Part shown: one piece after another, positions 1 through 10,710 of the stretch | How positions within the stretch are numbered: position 1 is the stretch's first letter | Layout of the letters: each line of letters begins with the position of its first letter | NCBI GenBank assembly: GCA_963932465.1 | Contig: OZ010799.1 | Location: 157,104,761 to 157,168,760 of the forward strand | From: Maratus speciosus | Taxonomy: Eukaryota > Arthropoda > Arachnida > Araneae > Salticidae | Direction of reading: 5' to 3' | DNA length: 64,000 nucleotides | The notes under the pieces: model-generated | Database searches by the model: none | Told to the model about the DNA's origin: nothing | What the model saw: the letters and a program-made list of their open reading frames with translations, nothing else | Program-made: the position numbers and the translations under genes

Positions 1-935
1 TCATTCACGGTCGGGCCGGCCCCGGGCCATACTTTTTTCTGAAGGCTCGGGGCCGGCCTAACTTTTTTTCCTGTACAGAGCCGGGACCCGTTTCATTCCT
101 AGTCTTCACGACCCAAAATTTTCAGTCTTAGTTTTGACCCAGCGCGTATGAAAATCATTGTCTCAGCGTGGCCTGGTCCATTCAAAGGTCAGTAAAATTA
201 GGTCTGCCCCAAATTATTTTTCACAAAATGCATACATTTTTAAATCGCCATCATTCTACACTTAAACATTAAAATTTATTCTTTTTAAAGAATAGTAGAT
301 TTCTACGATTATTAAAATATAGCTAAATTAAAATCTAGTAAAACATATGAAAAAAAACCTGCCTATGACGGAACCCTATTTTAAACTGAAAAACGTGTTG
401 ATCCATGCAAAATTAATATACTAACACGTAGGAAGAGAATATATAATATATTTACACTTGCTAAGAAGGGAACTTGTCTATAACACCTTTTTTTTTCCGT
501 TTCTATGCAATTTCGCCTTAGAAGATTTTACTGTATAGCATTTTTCAAATTTTTAGCACTTCAACACATGGATTATGGATTAACAACATTAATCATAACT
601 GAAACATCTACATACATGAAATAGATATTCATTAAAAAGTAAATATCGCAGCCTGCGGCGCTTCTATAAAAATGAAGATTATAAACATGAAAAAAAAATT
701 AAGATAAATATTTTTGGTCAGAACTCCTCGTACAAGACAAATTTTTAACCAAATCGATGTAAAAATCAATGTTTTGTGGAAATTCACTCGGGTCGGGCCA
801 ATATTTCTTTCTACGGGCCAGGCCGGGCTCGAGTCGAACTTTTAGTTTTTGTATCGGGCCGGTAAGGACCGAATTTTATTTCCTATGAGTCAGGCCAGGC
901 CCGGTTCCGGAAATTTCGGCCTGTATAGACCTCTA
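1..935. mobile_element. GC-rich hAT-like repeat, right end
   Basis: GC-rich blocks (GGGCCGGCC-type words at 1-210 and 785-935) flank an AT-rich middle. The right end reads GTATAGACCTCTA, closing at 935, and matches the end of the better-preserved copy at 6862-7186, whose ends are TAGAGGTCTGCAC and its complement. The left end is probably outside the window. No coding sequence is visible. hAT membership is inferred from the TAGAG-type ends and the flanks of the second copy. Confidence 0.45.
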
Positions 936-999
936 GCGGGGTCTAATTGCGAAAATAGGACAAATTTTGTAGGATGAGTAAGCAAGATAAGTCACGACC

Positions 1000-1310
1000 C
1001 GTAAGGCATGGTGACGTCACGGCGACGTCGTTGTGAAGTCACACTGTGATTTTGTGACCGTCGATGTGACGTCACGTGACGTCAGTGTGACGTCATAGTG
1101 ACTAGAATGCAAGGTCGTTATGGCCGTTTTAGAGGTCGCTTGTGACCACTCTGTGAAGTCACGGTGTGACAAATTTGTGAAAAGTGTGTCATTTGTGACT
1201 ATTTTGGCATTAACTTTGTGACGAACCTGTGACGAAAGTGACAATGCTTTGAAGTCACACTGTGACCAATTTGTGAAATATGTGTCATTTGTGACGAACT
1301 TGTCATAAAC
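1000..1310. repeat. GTGACGTCAC-rich cluster
   Basis: Dense run of GTGACGTCAC, GTGACGTCA, GTGAAGTCACACTGTGA and TTTGTGAC words on both strands. At least four copies contain the palindrome TGACGTCA, the core of CRE/ATF-type bZIP sites. The spacing is irregular, so it is not a simple satellite. A second cluster lies at 8886-9190. Whether any factor binds is unknown; it may simply be a degenerate minisatellite. Confidence 0.6.
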
Positions 1311-1387
1311 TCTGCGATGATTTCAAATGAAAATCAAATTTCAAATTAATTGCTTAAAAGGCGCAAAGGCGAACTAGTGAAAAAGAT

Positions 1388-1456
1388 TCCATGCTGGAAC
1401 TCGAACCTGTGCCATCAGTATAGCGCTCTGACATTCTACCGACTAAACCACATGGA
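1388..1456 (-). pseudogene. Degenerate tRNA-like sequence
   Basis: On the minus strand this is the partner of 1871-1939 in the inverted repeat. It keeps the acceptor start TCCATG, the D-loop words TAGTCGGTAGAA, the anticodon stem TCAG...CTGA and a B-box-like GGTTCGAGTTCC. The T stem no longer pairs cleanly. It is a decayed copy, not a functional tRNA. Confidence 0.5.
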
Positions 1457-1870
1457 ACGATATCCAGCCTGGAAAATGTCTCACTATTACAGTGTTGGCA
1501 AGGCTACAAACGCAGCACAAGATGGAATATTTATCGTGAGCCACCGACATGGGGCAAACACTAAACTTAATTAAATCCAGCATCGATTGAAACTATATTA
1601 ATACTTGGAAATTTTTCAGAGAGAACCATTCGCCTTGCATACAATATTTCAAATGAAAATCAAATTTCAAATTAATAGCTTAAATGGCAATTTTAATTTG
1701 AAATTTGATTTTCAAAATTTCCAAGTACCATATAGTTTCAATCGATGCTGGATTTAATTAAGTTTCGTGTTTGCCCCTTGACTGTGGCTCACGATAAATA
1801 TTCCATCTTGTGCTGCGTTTGTAGCCTTGCCAACATGTAATAGGGAGAAAATTTCCAGGCTGGGTATCGT

Positions 1871-1939
1871 TCCATGTGGTTTAGTCGGTAGAATGTCAGT
1901 GCGCTATACTGATAACCCGGGATCGAGTCCCGGCGTGGA
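1871..1939 (+). pseudogene. tRNA-like cloverleaf sequence
   Basis: A 69-nt segment that can be drawn as a cloverleaf: acceptor arms TCCATGT and GCGTGGA (with G-T pairs), D loop around AGTCGGT, a perfect five-pair anticodon stem TCAGT/ACTGA with loop GCGCTAT, and T stem CCGGG/CCCGG with loop ATCGAGT (B box GGATCGAGTCC). Odd points: the position before the anticodon is C instead of T, the positional anticodon GCT would mean serine, but the long variable arm of tRNA-Ser is absent. No encoded CCA. Best read as a tRNA-derived repeat or tRNA pseudogene; a real gene is possible but unlikely. Confidence 0.5.
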
Positions 1940-2055
1940 TATTTTTCACTATGTTGGCCTTTGCGCCTTTTAAGCTATTTATTTGAAATTTGATTTTCAT
2001 TTGAAATATTGTATGCAAAGCGAATGTTTCTCTCTGGAAAAATTTCCAAGTATTA

Positions 2056-2635
2056 ATACTGTGATGATTCTTGTCATAAACACTACGATAATTTTAAAGT
2101 AAAGTTTTGTTTGAAATATAAAATCTTATCTTTTTACCGTACTTTTTAGCAAGACATCGCTATTTTGGAGTCCTATTCTTCTAAAATATTTTTAATTTTC
2201 CATTTAAAAAACAATGCTTATCAACTGACATCTTTTTTTAATAAGTTCTAAGCTTGATCTTGAATTCAAGCTTAATATTAAGAATGTGTAAGCTTTTTAA
2301 TGTGTTGTGATTTGTCATTGCTTTATTAAATACGAACATAGAGTCTAACGGACATTAACTGTTATTTACAGAACCACATGAAAAGCCCTATTTATTTAAA
2401 TTTTTTATTCCCGTACATATTGTATTTTGTGAATATGAGCTAATTAGATTTGGTATGTTTTATAGGAAAAGACTGATAGGGAAATAAAAACAACAAGTAA
2501 GATATACCATGCGTTAAGCATAGATTATAAAACACTTTCCAACTCTTCCTGAATGTTTTAATAAGACATCGGGGGAAATAACGTAAATAAGATAACTAAG
2601 TAAACATGAAAACGGGTAAAACATTTGAAAAACTG
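2056..2635. other. AT-rich intergenic, nothing recognised
   Basis: No open frame of note, no repeat end and no RNA-like structure that I can support. Confidence 0.5.
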
Positions 2636-2639
2636 ATTT

Positions 2640-5420
2640 ACGCAGTTACCATCCACAGCCAAATATGTTTTCCAATTCTTTTAAACAGTCCTGTATTTGA
2701 TCTGTAGATTCTTATATATATATACTATATAATGGAAAAATTTAGTTTATCAAGGAAACGCATAACAGGTTGAAATTCTCTTCAGCAATTTATACTAATA
2801 TATGGAAACATACTTAAATAATTTTGGTCAACCCTGTACTGTAGTTTACCTAGAACCTTTATTACACGCCACTATTTAGTTAAAATTTAATTCAAACTAA
2901 AACACTCTTAAAACTGCTGAAATCACATTTCCAGAAATTATAATTTATAGACGGCAACATATCCAATTCTTTGCGTGACCCTGTATATCATTTTATCTAG
3001 GGTAGATGTGCGAGTAATGGACACCCTTAAGGAATTTCTTTTAAAATTATTTTTTTAATAATAGTTATAATTATTATATTCCAGTTTTTTCAATATTATA
3101 TTAACCTGTCAACAATATTTAACCATTCTTATAGTCTCATTTCCCAATATAAATTGAAATTTAATTTTAAATAACAGAAATATATCAAAACACCCAAAAG
3201 CCCAGTAATGGACAATCTCTGTTCCAGTAATGGACACCCCATAAAAAGTAATAAATATAATTGTTTTAGTGACTGTACTTAGAACCAGAATTTAATGAAT
3301 ACACACTAATGAAACAAAATAGTTATTTTCAAATAAATTTAACAATTAAGATACCAGTAATTAATAAAATATTTGTGATAATCATTTACTGTTTGCATCA
3401 ATTATTGTAATTATCAGAAGATCGATGCTTTAATTATTTCAGATGGATAGTTTAAAATACTAAATATCAGGCAATTACAGCTATCAAATTATTGAAACAG
3501 TGGGGATTTAAAAGGTAATTAAAAAAAAATGTTTTGGAATTTTTTGGTGCTTCGTTTTGCCTCACTATTTTTAACAGTTAATCTTCCAGAGACTAGGTAC
3601 TTGATATATCATCTATAATAATTAATATCACAAATATGAAAGAAATGATATTGTGAGTTGAATATTTTAAATACTAAATATAATAATTTCAAAATAAAAC
3701 TGTAGAACTTATTTTTGAGGCCACTGATCTGCAGATTTACTAGTTTCATTAATATTACCTATAACTTTCATTAATATTACTTTTTTTCTTGTCTGAGGTA
3801 AATAAGGAAACATTTAAGATAGAAAATAGATTTTTAATAGTTTCTGTAACTTAATTGTTTCTATTTAAACAGAGAGGAATTAAGCCCCCCCCCCCCCATG
3901 ACTAGCCCCTCTTTGACTGTGCTCTTAAACAATATTTTCTGCTTTCTGGTTGGTTTGATTGCCAGATTTTAAAATAGGCAAGGTACGTATACATAAAAAG
4001 AAGAAGAAAAAAAAAGAATAAAATATTGAAATTTTATTAATCACATAAAATAACTTAAAAACAGATAATTATAAAAGTTTTGGTGTTATTACATTTTGGT
4101 AAGTATAATTTAAAAATTAAATTTGATTATTTAGGTTTGCAGTTAAGTCAAAATATTTTATGCACTATAAACATTACTGAAATTGCATTTTTAACAATGT
4201 CTACATGGGGTGTCCATTACTGGAAAATGACTAATTAACCATCCCAGTAATGGACACCCCTCTTAAAACCTTAAAAATAAATGAAATTTTGTAAATGGCC
4301 TTTAGTATATAAAATTCTAAGTTATCTACTGCTACTCAAACTAAAACAGTCAAATTTTGCAAGAAAATAAATAATATATAAATTAATTAAATGAAGACAG
4401 CTCTTAGCCTCTTCGTTAAGATTTTCACAGAAAAACAGCGAAACTTTGAAATATTATTTTCTGCTTCCTGATTGCTTTGATTAAAAGTGTCACCAATAAC
4501 CCAGTTTTATAAAACATTCAAAGGGGAATTATAAAAAAAAATAATTAAAGCTAAATATTTATTAGTTAATTTTTTATGAACCTAAAACATCAAGGGGTGT
4601 CCATTACTGGCACATCTACCCTATATATTACAAACATTTCTTAGTAAATTAAATACAGTACAGCGTAAAAATGCATAACTTATTTAAAAACCATCTTTAA
4701 GCAATACCCAGTAACCCTTACGAATACTTTTGTATAGTCCTGTATATGAATTATAGCATATATATATACACCATATACTATGCATAAATGTAGTGAATCA
4801 TAAAAGCGCATATCATAATTAAAAATGCATTTCCAGCAATCATCGCTAATGAACAGTACTTCGGATACAATATAGTATCTGAAATATTTTGTGTGTCTCT
4901 GTAAATGCTATATACACTTCGTATTATACATGAAATAATTCATAGTATGTAAACCTCAACGACGTATATCAATTTCATTACATATCAAATAGATTAACAT
5001 AAATAAAGTACGCCGCAAACAATTCCCTCCACCCCTATATCATTATGTATTGGAATTCCTTTTTTAGCCCTGTAAATGAACAATAACTATTCTTTGCATC
5101 GCATATTCTACGGAATGCACATTTTAGTGCGCTTCATAAATGCACATCAATTTTATTCTGTTTGAAAGCGTGTAAAATCATTAAAAATTATTTCAAACGA
5201 TTTTTTCCCCCACAGGCAGTAATGTAATGGAATACAATTGACTGTCCCTGTAAATGAACTAAACATGCTACAAACTTCATTACAAATAGGGACCTTGCTA
5301 TGGTAAACGTCAATAACATCCAAAAATTTCAGGTCAATCCGAGTATATTTACGCGAGTTAGAGCGCGGACAGACGGCCAGACAAACCGAAGTCATAAACA
5401 CTTTTCAACTTTATCGGGCA
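2640..5420. repeat. Family F tandem array, copy 1 (interrupted)
   Basis: Degenerate units of roughly 135-180 bp, each carrying CCTGTATATGA- or CCTGTAAATGA-like words (near 2690, 2832, 2981, 4739, 4900, 5069, 5248) followed by AT-rich sequence and TTTCAGCAAT/TTTCCAG words. It ends in a short GGACAGACGGCCAGAC tract near 5368. The array is split by the transposon at 3000-4621. Related arrays lie at 60180-61062 and 62887-64000. The two short frames at 5153-5497 are chance frames in this repeat. Confidence 0.65.
3000..4621. mobile_element. TA-flanked DNA transposon, non-coding
   Basis: Terminal inverted repeats of about 27 bp: the left end begins GGGTAGATGTGCGAGTAATG and the right end is the complement with one mismatch. 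TA lies on both sides (2998-2999, 4622-4623), the duplication of the Tc1/mariner/pogo superfamily. The word CCAGTAATGGACACCCC recurs at 3201 (partial), 3224, 4207 (inverted), 4243 and inside both ends. No open frame survives, so it is non-autonomous or decayed. A related family-F unit at 60507-60545 lacks the insert and shows the unoccupied site. Confidence 0.8.
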
Positions 5421-5573
5421 TGAAAAACACTTTATTTCAATGCTTAAATATTATTTTATTTTTTAATGCCAATAAAATAAATGTATTGAAAACGTAAAAA
5501 ATGAGTTTACAATCAAAGAAAATTTAATAACTGATTCTGAATGTCTACAATTAAATGTTTGATTAAAATCACA

Positions 5574-5613
<40 letters not shown>

Positions 5614-6590
5614 CTTAAATACAATTAAAAAAATAAATATATCAATTTGAAAAACACTAAATCATTAGTATTTATAATTGTACTATTAAACAACAACAAA
5701 CTATAATAGATGAATTAAATGCATTTAACAATTTCTCAAAAATCTTTCCATCGCCATATCGCTTCTGAAAAGAATTCCAGATCAGTCTCATTGCATACAA
5801 CATACAACTATTTAACTCATGATAATAATCTATCAAACAGGGATAAAAAAAATTAAATTAAATAAGACATACCTTTTAAGTTCCATAAATATTTTAATAA
5901 TATCCGTATTTTATCCTAAATTGTCATTCATATTTCTGTTAGCTTAAAAAAACTAACTTCCCGTGTCAGAAGTTCTCTGATCCTTATTTTATTCTGCGGT
6001 TTAATCGAGCGCAGACGATATTGAGCAAGCAGGTGCTCCTACTGTATTATTATAATTTTTTTTCTGTATACAACAGATTTAGAGTTTAAATGCGCAATAA
6101 TTTTATCTTTATGAGAGTATCTGTAATGATACTATTCTATTTGAATGAAACACCTGCCTTTTTTCTTTCTTTTTTTTAAAAGTAAAGTTTGTCTTATACG
6201 TAATAAATAAATACATCTTAATAAATGAAAAGAGAGTATACAGGATAAAAAATTTTCTTTGTCAATCTGTCATTTTTTTTTCATATTCATTTTCTGTAGA
6301 ATAAAACAATTTGTAAAATAACTTTTTTTAAAGTCATATCTCTAAAACACGAATTTGAAATACCAATAATTATATCATGGGTTTTGTATAAAATTTGTAT
6401 ACATGTTTTTTCGGAAAATGCTAATTTTATTTAAAAAGTCTGAAAGAAGTAGAATTTTTTTAAAAATAGTTATTTAAAATAGTTAAACACTAACAGGAAA
6501 AAATATGACTTGAATGCAAATTCTAAAGCAAGAAATGCATATATGACTAAACTCTGAGTATTCTTTCTACGTGCTCATTAAAAGCTGCAG
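5421..6590. other. AT-rich spacer with poly(A) run
   Basis: No gene recognised. A pure A run of 32 bases occupies 5580-5611; it could be the tail of a retroposed sequence, but no SINE or LINE body is recognisable upstream. Confidence 0.5.
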
Positions 6591-6591
6591 A

Positions 6592-6815
6592 CTAGATTCC
6601 TCCGAACCCGCAAATTCCATTTTAAGTCAACCCGCAACCCGACCCGAACCCGCAAAAATAATTTTCGGCAACCCGCAACCCGACCCGAACCCGCAAAAAT
6701 AATTTCAAGCAACCCGCAACCCGACCCGAACCCGAAGTATATCCACCCGCACCCGACCCGAACCCGCAATATTTCAACTCGCAACCCGACCCGAACCCGC
6801 AATGTAAGGAAAGCA
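6592..6815. repeat. AACCCGACCCGAACCCGC-type GC-rich repeat
   Basis: Short repeats built from ACCCGCAACCCGACCCGAAC with a spacing of about 30-66 bp. The same words recur at 7720-7748 and 8155-8385. The glycine/arginine-rich minus-strand frames here are by-products of this composition. TAGATTCC at the left may be a decayed terminal repeat matching GGACTCTA at 7740-7747. Confidence 0.55.
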
Positions 6816-6861
6816 AATCATGTTTTAATACCGTTATGAAAAATTATCTACGTATCTCTAA

Positions 6862-7186
6862 TAGAGGTCTGCACCGGTCCGGCCCTCGGGCCGCGGCGGA
6901 TCGGCAAAATTTCAAACTGGCCAGGCCACTTTATTAGGACAGTTTTTTCAACGGGCCGGGCTGATAAACAAAATAGACGGTCCGGGAAGTCAAAAAAAAT
7001 GAACGGCCCCGCCAGGCAGGGCCGATAGCTACAATTAAGCCGGTCTACCAGCCCGATATAAATATTTAGACGAAGCCGATAAAATTATAAATGGGCCTTG
7101 CCGGGTTAGGGCGGAACTTTTAAGTTTTACACGGGACGGGGCGGGCCGTTTCCGGGCCTGGTAATTCCGGAACGTGCAGACCTCTA
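6862..7186. mobile_element. hAT-like short element, GC-rich
   Basis: 325 bp with terminal inverted repeats TAGAGGTCTGCAC and its near-perfect complement. The flanks ATCTCTAA and ATTCTCTAA are near-identical and fit the 8-bp duplication of hAT elements with one base inserted. Internal GGGCCGGG/GGCCCGTTTCCGGG words match the repeat at 1-935. No coding capacity. Confidence 0.65.
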
Positions 7187-7235
7187 ATTCTCTAATATCA
7201 TTTTTATGTTTTACAGAGCAGAATGAACAAATCTA

Positions 7236-7688
7236 CCGGGTGTCCCAAAAAGGACTGACTGATTTTAAAATCCAATAACTTGCAAACGGTGACAGATATT
7301 TAAAAAATTCTTGCAGGAGGGTTATTCATAAGGTCAAAAGTTTTATTACAGTGATTTTCGATTTTAGTTCGAATTACAAACAATAGATGGCGCTGTATGC
7401 AATAGTCACTAAATACAGGCTCGATTTCTGGTCCTTTCTCTTGTTCCATGCTGAAAAAGGAGATGGAAATGTATTATCCGGGCCACGAAGTACCAAAAAT
7501 CGAGCCTGAATTCAGCGTCTATTGATCGCAGCGCCATCTATTGTTTGTAATTCGAACTAAAATTGAAAATCACTGTAAAAAAACTTTTGACCTTATGCAT
7601 AACCCTCCTGCAAGAATTCTTTAAATATCTGTCACCGTTTGCAAGTTATTGAATTTTAAAATCAGTCAGTCCTTTTTGGGACACCCGG
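7236..7688. mobile_element. Mariner-like foldback element
   Basis: 453 bp starting CCGGGTGTCCCAAAAAGG and ending in the complement, with TA on both sides. The arms are about 200 bp each (GACTGACTGATTTTAAAAT, CTCCTGCAAGAATT, ATAGATGGCGCTG blocks appear on both sides, inverted) around a short centre near 7450. ACCGGGTGTCCCAAAA ends are common in arthropod mariner/IS630-type foldbacks. No transposase. Confidence 0.8.
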
Positions 7689-7719
7689 TATATTCTTTAA
7701 TATTCAACTATAGTAAAAC

Positions 7720-8390
7720 CTTTGACCCGACCCGATGCAGGACTCTAACTGGTATAAAATGAAAAATCTAATCTTTAAATATGCTTTAAAATTAGTTGCG
7801 GTTTCAAAAGTTCCATTTATAACGATACACCTTGTTTTACACAAGTGGCCATCTGGATTTAGTTTATCAGCAGTTATTATTTTGAAAATTTTCCCGTCTA
7901 ACATACTGCATCGTGTATCACCACAATTAAATTATTCACTTGATAGACAGGAAGGACCATTTAGCGTTTTGCTGCGTATTGTATTTTTAAAATACGATAA
8001 AAATATAATGCAGTTTGTTATTTCGAAGACCGGTGAAAGGATGACTAAATACAAAACAGACAAGCACACATTTTGCTTTTGTGAAACTTTGATCAGCGGT
8101 TTATATAGGCTTTTAACGGGAAAAAATATTTTCCACATTCTTTTAAAAAAGCGGGTCAACCCGAACCCGACCCGCAAGAGTAAAAAAGCCAACCCGAAAC
8201 CGACCCAAACCCGCAACAATGAAAGCCAACCCGACCCGAACCCGACCCGCACCAAAAAAATTTAAAGTCAACCCGACCCGATCCGAACCGCAAAGGGAAA
8301 ATATAGCTCTAACCCGACCCGACCCGAAGCGCGGGTCGGGTCGGGTTCGGGTAAAAGCGGGTAACCCGACCCGATGCAGGACTCTACTAC
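7720..8390. repeat. CCCGACCCG repeat family with hAT-like right ends
   Basis: Two ends in the same orientation, ACCCGACCCGATGCAGGACTCTA, close at about 7747 and 8384. GC-rich CCCGACCCGAACCCG tracts fill 8155-8385. The open frame at 7735-8265 runs through this repeat and has no recognisable domain, so I do not call it a gene. Confidence 0.5.
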
Positions 8391-8885
8391 AGACTTAACT
8401 GTAATAGAAAATTTTAGTTTGAAACCACAGAAGGGTTTCGAATACCACTGGTCGACAAAAAAATAAATAAATAAATAAATAAAAATAAAATAAAACAACT
8501 TCCTCCCTGCAAACTAAATATGTAAAGTGGACAGATTTAATATTCCTAATTCTAAATATGTTATCCAAATTGCTCCAATACGTATTATTTTTCCGAGAAA
8601 CACTTTTATAATAATAACAATCAGTGAAGGATTAAATTGCAATGGAAGATAAAATTGAAATCACAAAAAAGTATACTTTCACTGTCTTAAATAACAAATT
8701 GATAAAATATAGCATGAAAATCTAGTTTGTTGATACTTCTACCGTGCATTTTCCTTTTTCTGCCCCCTCCCCCCCCCCTCTTTTCGTGTCGGAATTTACT
8801 ATTTCCTATCCACTAATATATTTTCATTCCTTATGTCGCTGTAACTCGGGCATGTAATATTTCTGTTCATTTTCAAAGATTTTTG
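8391..8885. other. AT-rich spacer, nothing recognised
   Basis: Holds only an (AAAT)n run near 8461-8500 and a C-rich tract near 8763-8780. Confidence 0.5.
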
Positions 8886-9190
8886 ATGTTCATATTTTTG
8901 TCACACTGTGACTTACAATATGGTGGTTTTTTCGTCACATATGTGACGTGACGTACGTTACATGCAATGTCATAACAGTGACGTCACAATTTTTTAATTG
9001 CCAGAAAATATAATTTTACATAAATAACATGTTTTGAATATTTTTTGTAATTTTTTTAAGTTTTCTAAGAAGATCAGATCTCAGTCACAATGTGACATCA
9101 CTGAGTGGTGGCATTTTGGTCACAGATGTGGCGTGACCACAGTGACTCACAAGTGACGTCACAACGACGTCACCGTGACCATGCATGCTA
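8886..9190. repeat. Second GTGAC/GACGTCAC-rich cluster
   Basis: Same vocabulary as 1000-1310: ACAGTGACGTCACAAT, CAAGTGACGTCACAACGACGTCACCGTGACC, GTCACACTGTGAC and ATGTGACGTGACG. Two full TGACGTCA sites are present. As in the first cluster, a tRNA-like sequence follows within about 100 bp. Confidence 0.55.
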
Positions 9191-9289
9191 TGATGGGAAG
9201 TATTTCGCGAAAAAAAAACCCCTCACATATCCCTCTAGAAGTGACTTCTGGAACTATTTTTCCCTTAACATTTCGTCTTCCGACCCTAC

Positions 9290-9500
9290 CAGTATCCGAG
9301 AGGTTCTGCTCTTAAAGCTGGTAGATGGGAGGTGCTGGGTTCGATCCCAATCGCGCCCGTAAGCCTAATTTTTCGGAGTTTTCCGCATTTTTCTTCGAAC
9401 CTTCCGTAAATAAAGGTTTGGTCCCCCTAGAAAGACCCTCACGGAGGACACTCTTCTTCACAATGCCACGTGTAGATAATCGGCTGTCATAAACAACACC
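9290..9500 (+). repeat. tRNA-like SINE candidate
   Basis: A B-box and T-arm-like stretch GCTGGGTTCGATCCCAATCG near 9333-9352 follows AAGCTGGTAGATGG, which could be a shortened A box. A unique-looking body follows to about 9500 (AAATAAAGGTTTGG, CGGCTGTCATAAACAACACC). The A-to-B spacing is shorter than in a normal tRNA, so this would be a deleted head or a SINE. Pol III promoter function is inference. Confidence 0.35.
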
Positions 9501-10091
9501 AATACTAATACTTCGCTCCCCTTCTTGTTGAATCATTACAAAATTTAACTCCATTCTCTCAATTAGATCTCGCTACAAAGTACTGTCAGCTTAGTTGTGA
9601 CCATCTTGTATATATACTTTTTTTTTGTTTAGTTGATATTTTGCGTAGATTTCGTTACATATGAATGTCTATTTAATTACATGATAATTTACTTTGATAA
9701 ATATGTATTCAATTAATTATTAACTCTGTACACATACACAGGCTGTTCTATAAATGTTTAAATATACTTTAATGTTTTACCTACAGTAGTATGCGAAGTG
9801 TAGTTGCGATATTATTTACAAAACTGCTCAAAATAAGATGGGAAATAAGATTATGTTAATAAATTAGTTCTCTCTTTAATTTTCAAAAATGCGCACTTTT
9901 TTAATTTTATATAACCTCCTAGACGAAATTAGAAAACAAGGAAAATGTTTCTTTTATTCCAGCAGTATCATAAACAAAACCCTGTATACATGTATCTTTA
10001 AAATTAACTGAGTTATAATGATAGAATGAAACTGGCTCTTACCATTTTTTCGTAACATTACAATTTTTACAGTAAAAATTGTGACCATATT
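9501..10091. other. AT-rich spacer, nothing recognised
   Basis: No gene, repeat end or RNA supported. Confidence 0.5.
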
Positions 10092-10350
10092 GTCGCCTCA
10101 GAGCAACAGTAGGACATCTAGTAATAATAAAAAAATTAGATGTCTGATTTACTGCTATGAATAACTAACTGTGTTTGCATCTGGTGGAACAACTTCTGAA
10201 ACACAAAGTTATGTTTAATACTATATCTCAGATGTGTTTTATAAAAATTCCCTACTGTTCCACTAGATGCAGACACAGTTTTTCATAGCAGTAAGTCAGA
10301 AATCGCATTTTTGATTATTACTAGATGTCCTACTGTTGCTCGGAGGTGAC
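10092..10350. mobile_element. Foldback short element
   Basis: About 259 bp. The arms GTCGCCTCAGAGCAACAG and GTCACCTCCGAGCAACAG (inverted) continue through TAGGACATCTAGTAATAAT, TTACTGCTATGAA and TGCATCTGGTGGAACA, pairing for about 110 bp each. TA occurs close to both ends but the exact boundary is not clear. Non-coding. Confidence 0.75.
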
Positions 10351-10710
10351 TATATATTACATGGAGGAGGAGATATTTTGATCAAAGATACGTCATCATG
10401 ATGTGTAAACGAATTACAATTACAAACACACCTAAATCAAGTACAGCACAAGTAAAAACCATGTAAAGAGATGAACATAGCCTCAAATCTGAAAAAATAC
10501 GATTCAAAGGACGATACATAAAACCTTTTCAAAACTCCCGTACATAATTAGGGCCATTTAATAACTTTTTACAACTATTTGGAATTGTTTGTCACTAATA
10601 TAGTTGCAAGCAGCGATTAGCGTTTGATTAAGATCATTTGCATTTAATGGTTGAATTAGAGTATTATAAATAAATGTTCTTAGCCGCCTCCACAAACGAA
10701 GTATCAAAAG

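Larger units (their letters stand above)
1321..2055. repeat. Large inverted repeat with tRNA-like arms
   Basis: The left arm (1321 to about 1610) and right arm (about 1745 to 2006) are imperfect inverted copies. Each begins or ends with ATGAAAATCAAATTTCAAAT-type sequence followed by AAAAGGCGCAAAGGC, and each carries a tRNA-like block. A further partial copy of the inner part (TACTTGGAAATTTTTC, ATACAATATTTCAAATG) sits in the centre and again at 2007-2055. It is most simply a foldback element built around a tRNA-like sequence. Confidence 0.7.

Noticed and set aside
1350..1574. 74-aa frame across the left arm of the inverted repeat
   Set aside because: It is the antisense of the tRNA-like block and its flanks.
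6578..6816. Glycine/arginine-rich minus-strand frames (VRVGLRV words)
   Set aside because: They are translations of the ACCCGCAACCCGACCCG repeat, open in several frames at once, with no start context or domain.
7735..8265. 176-aa open frame
   Set aside because: No recognisable domain, low-complexity C-terminus from the GC-rich repeat, and a hAT-like end at its start.
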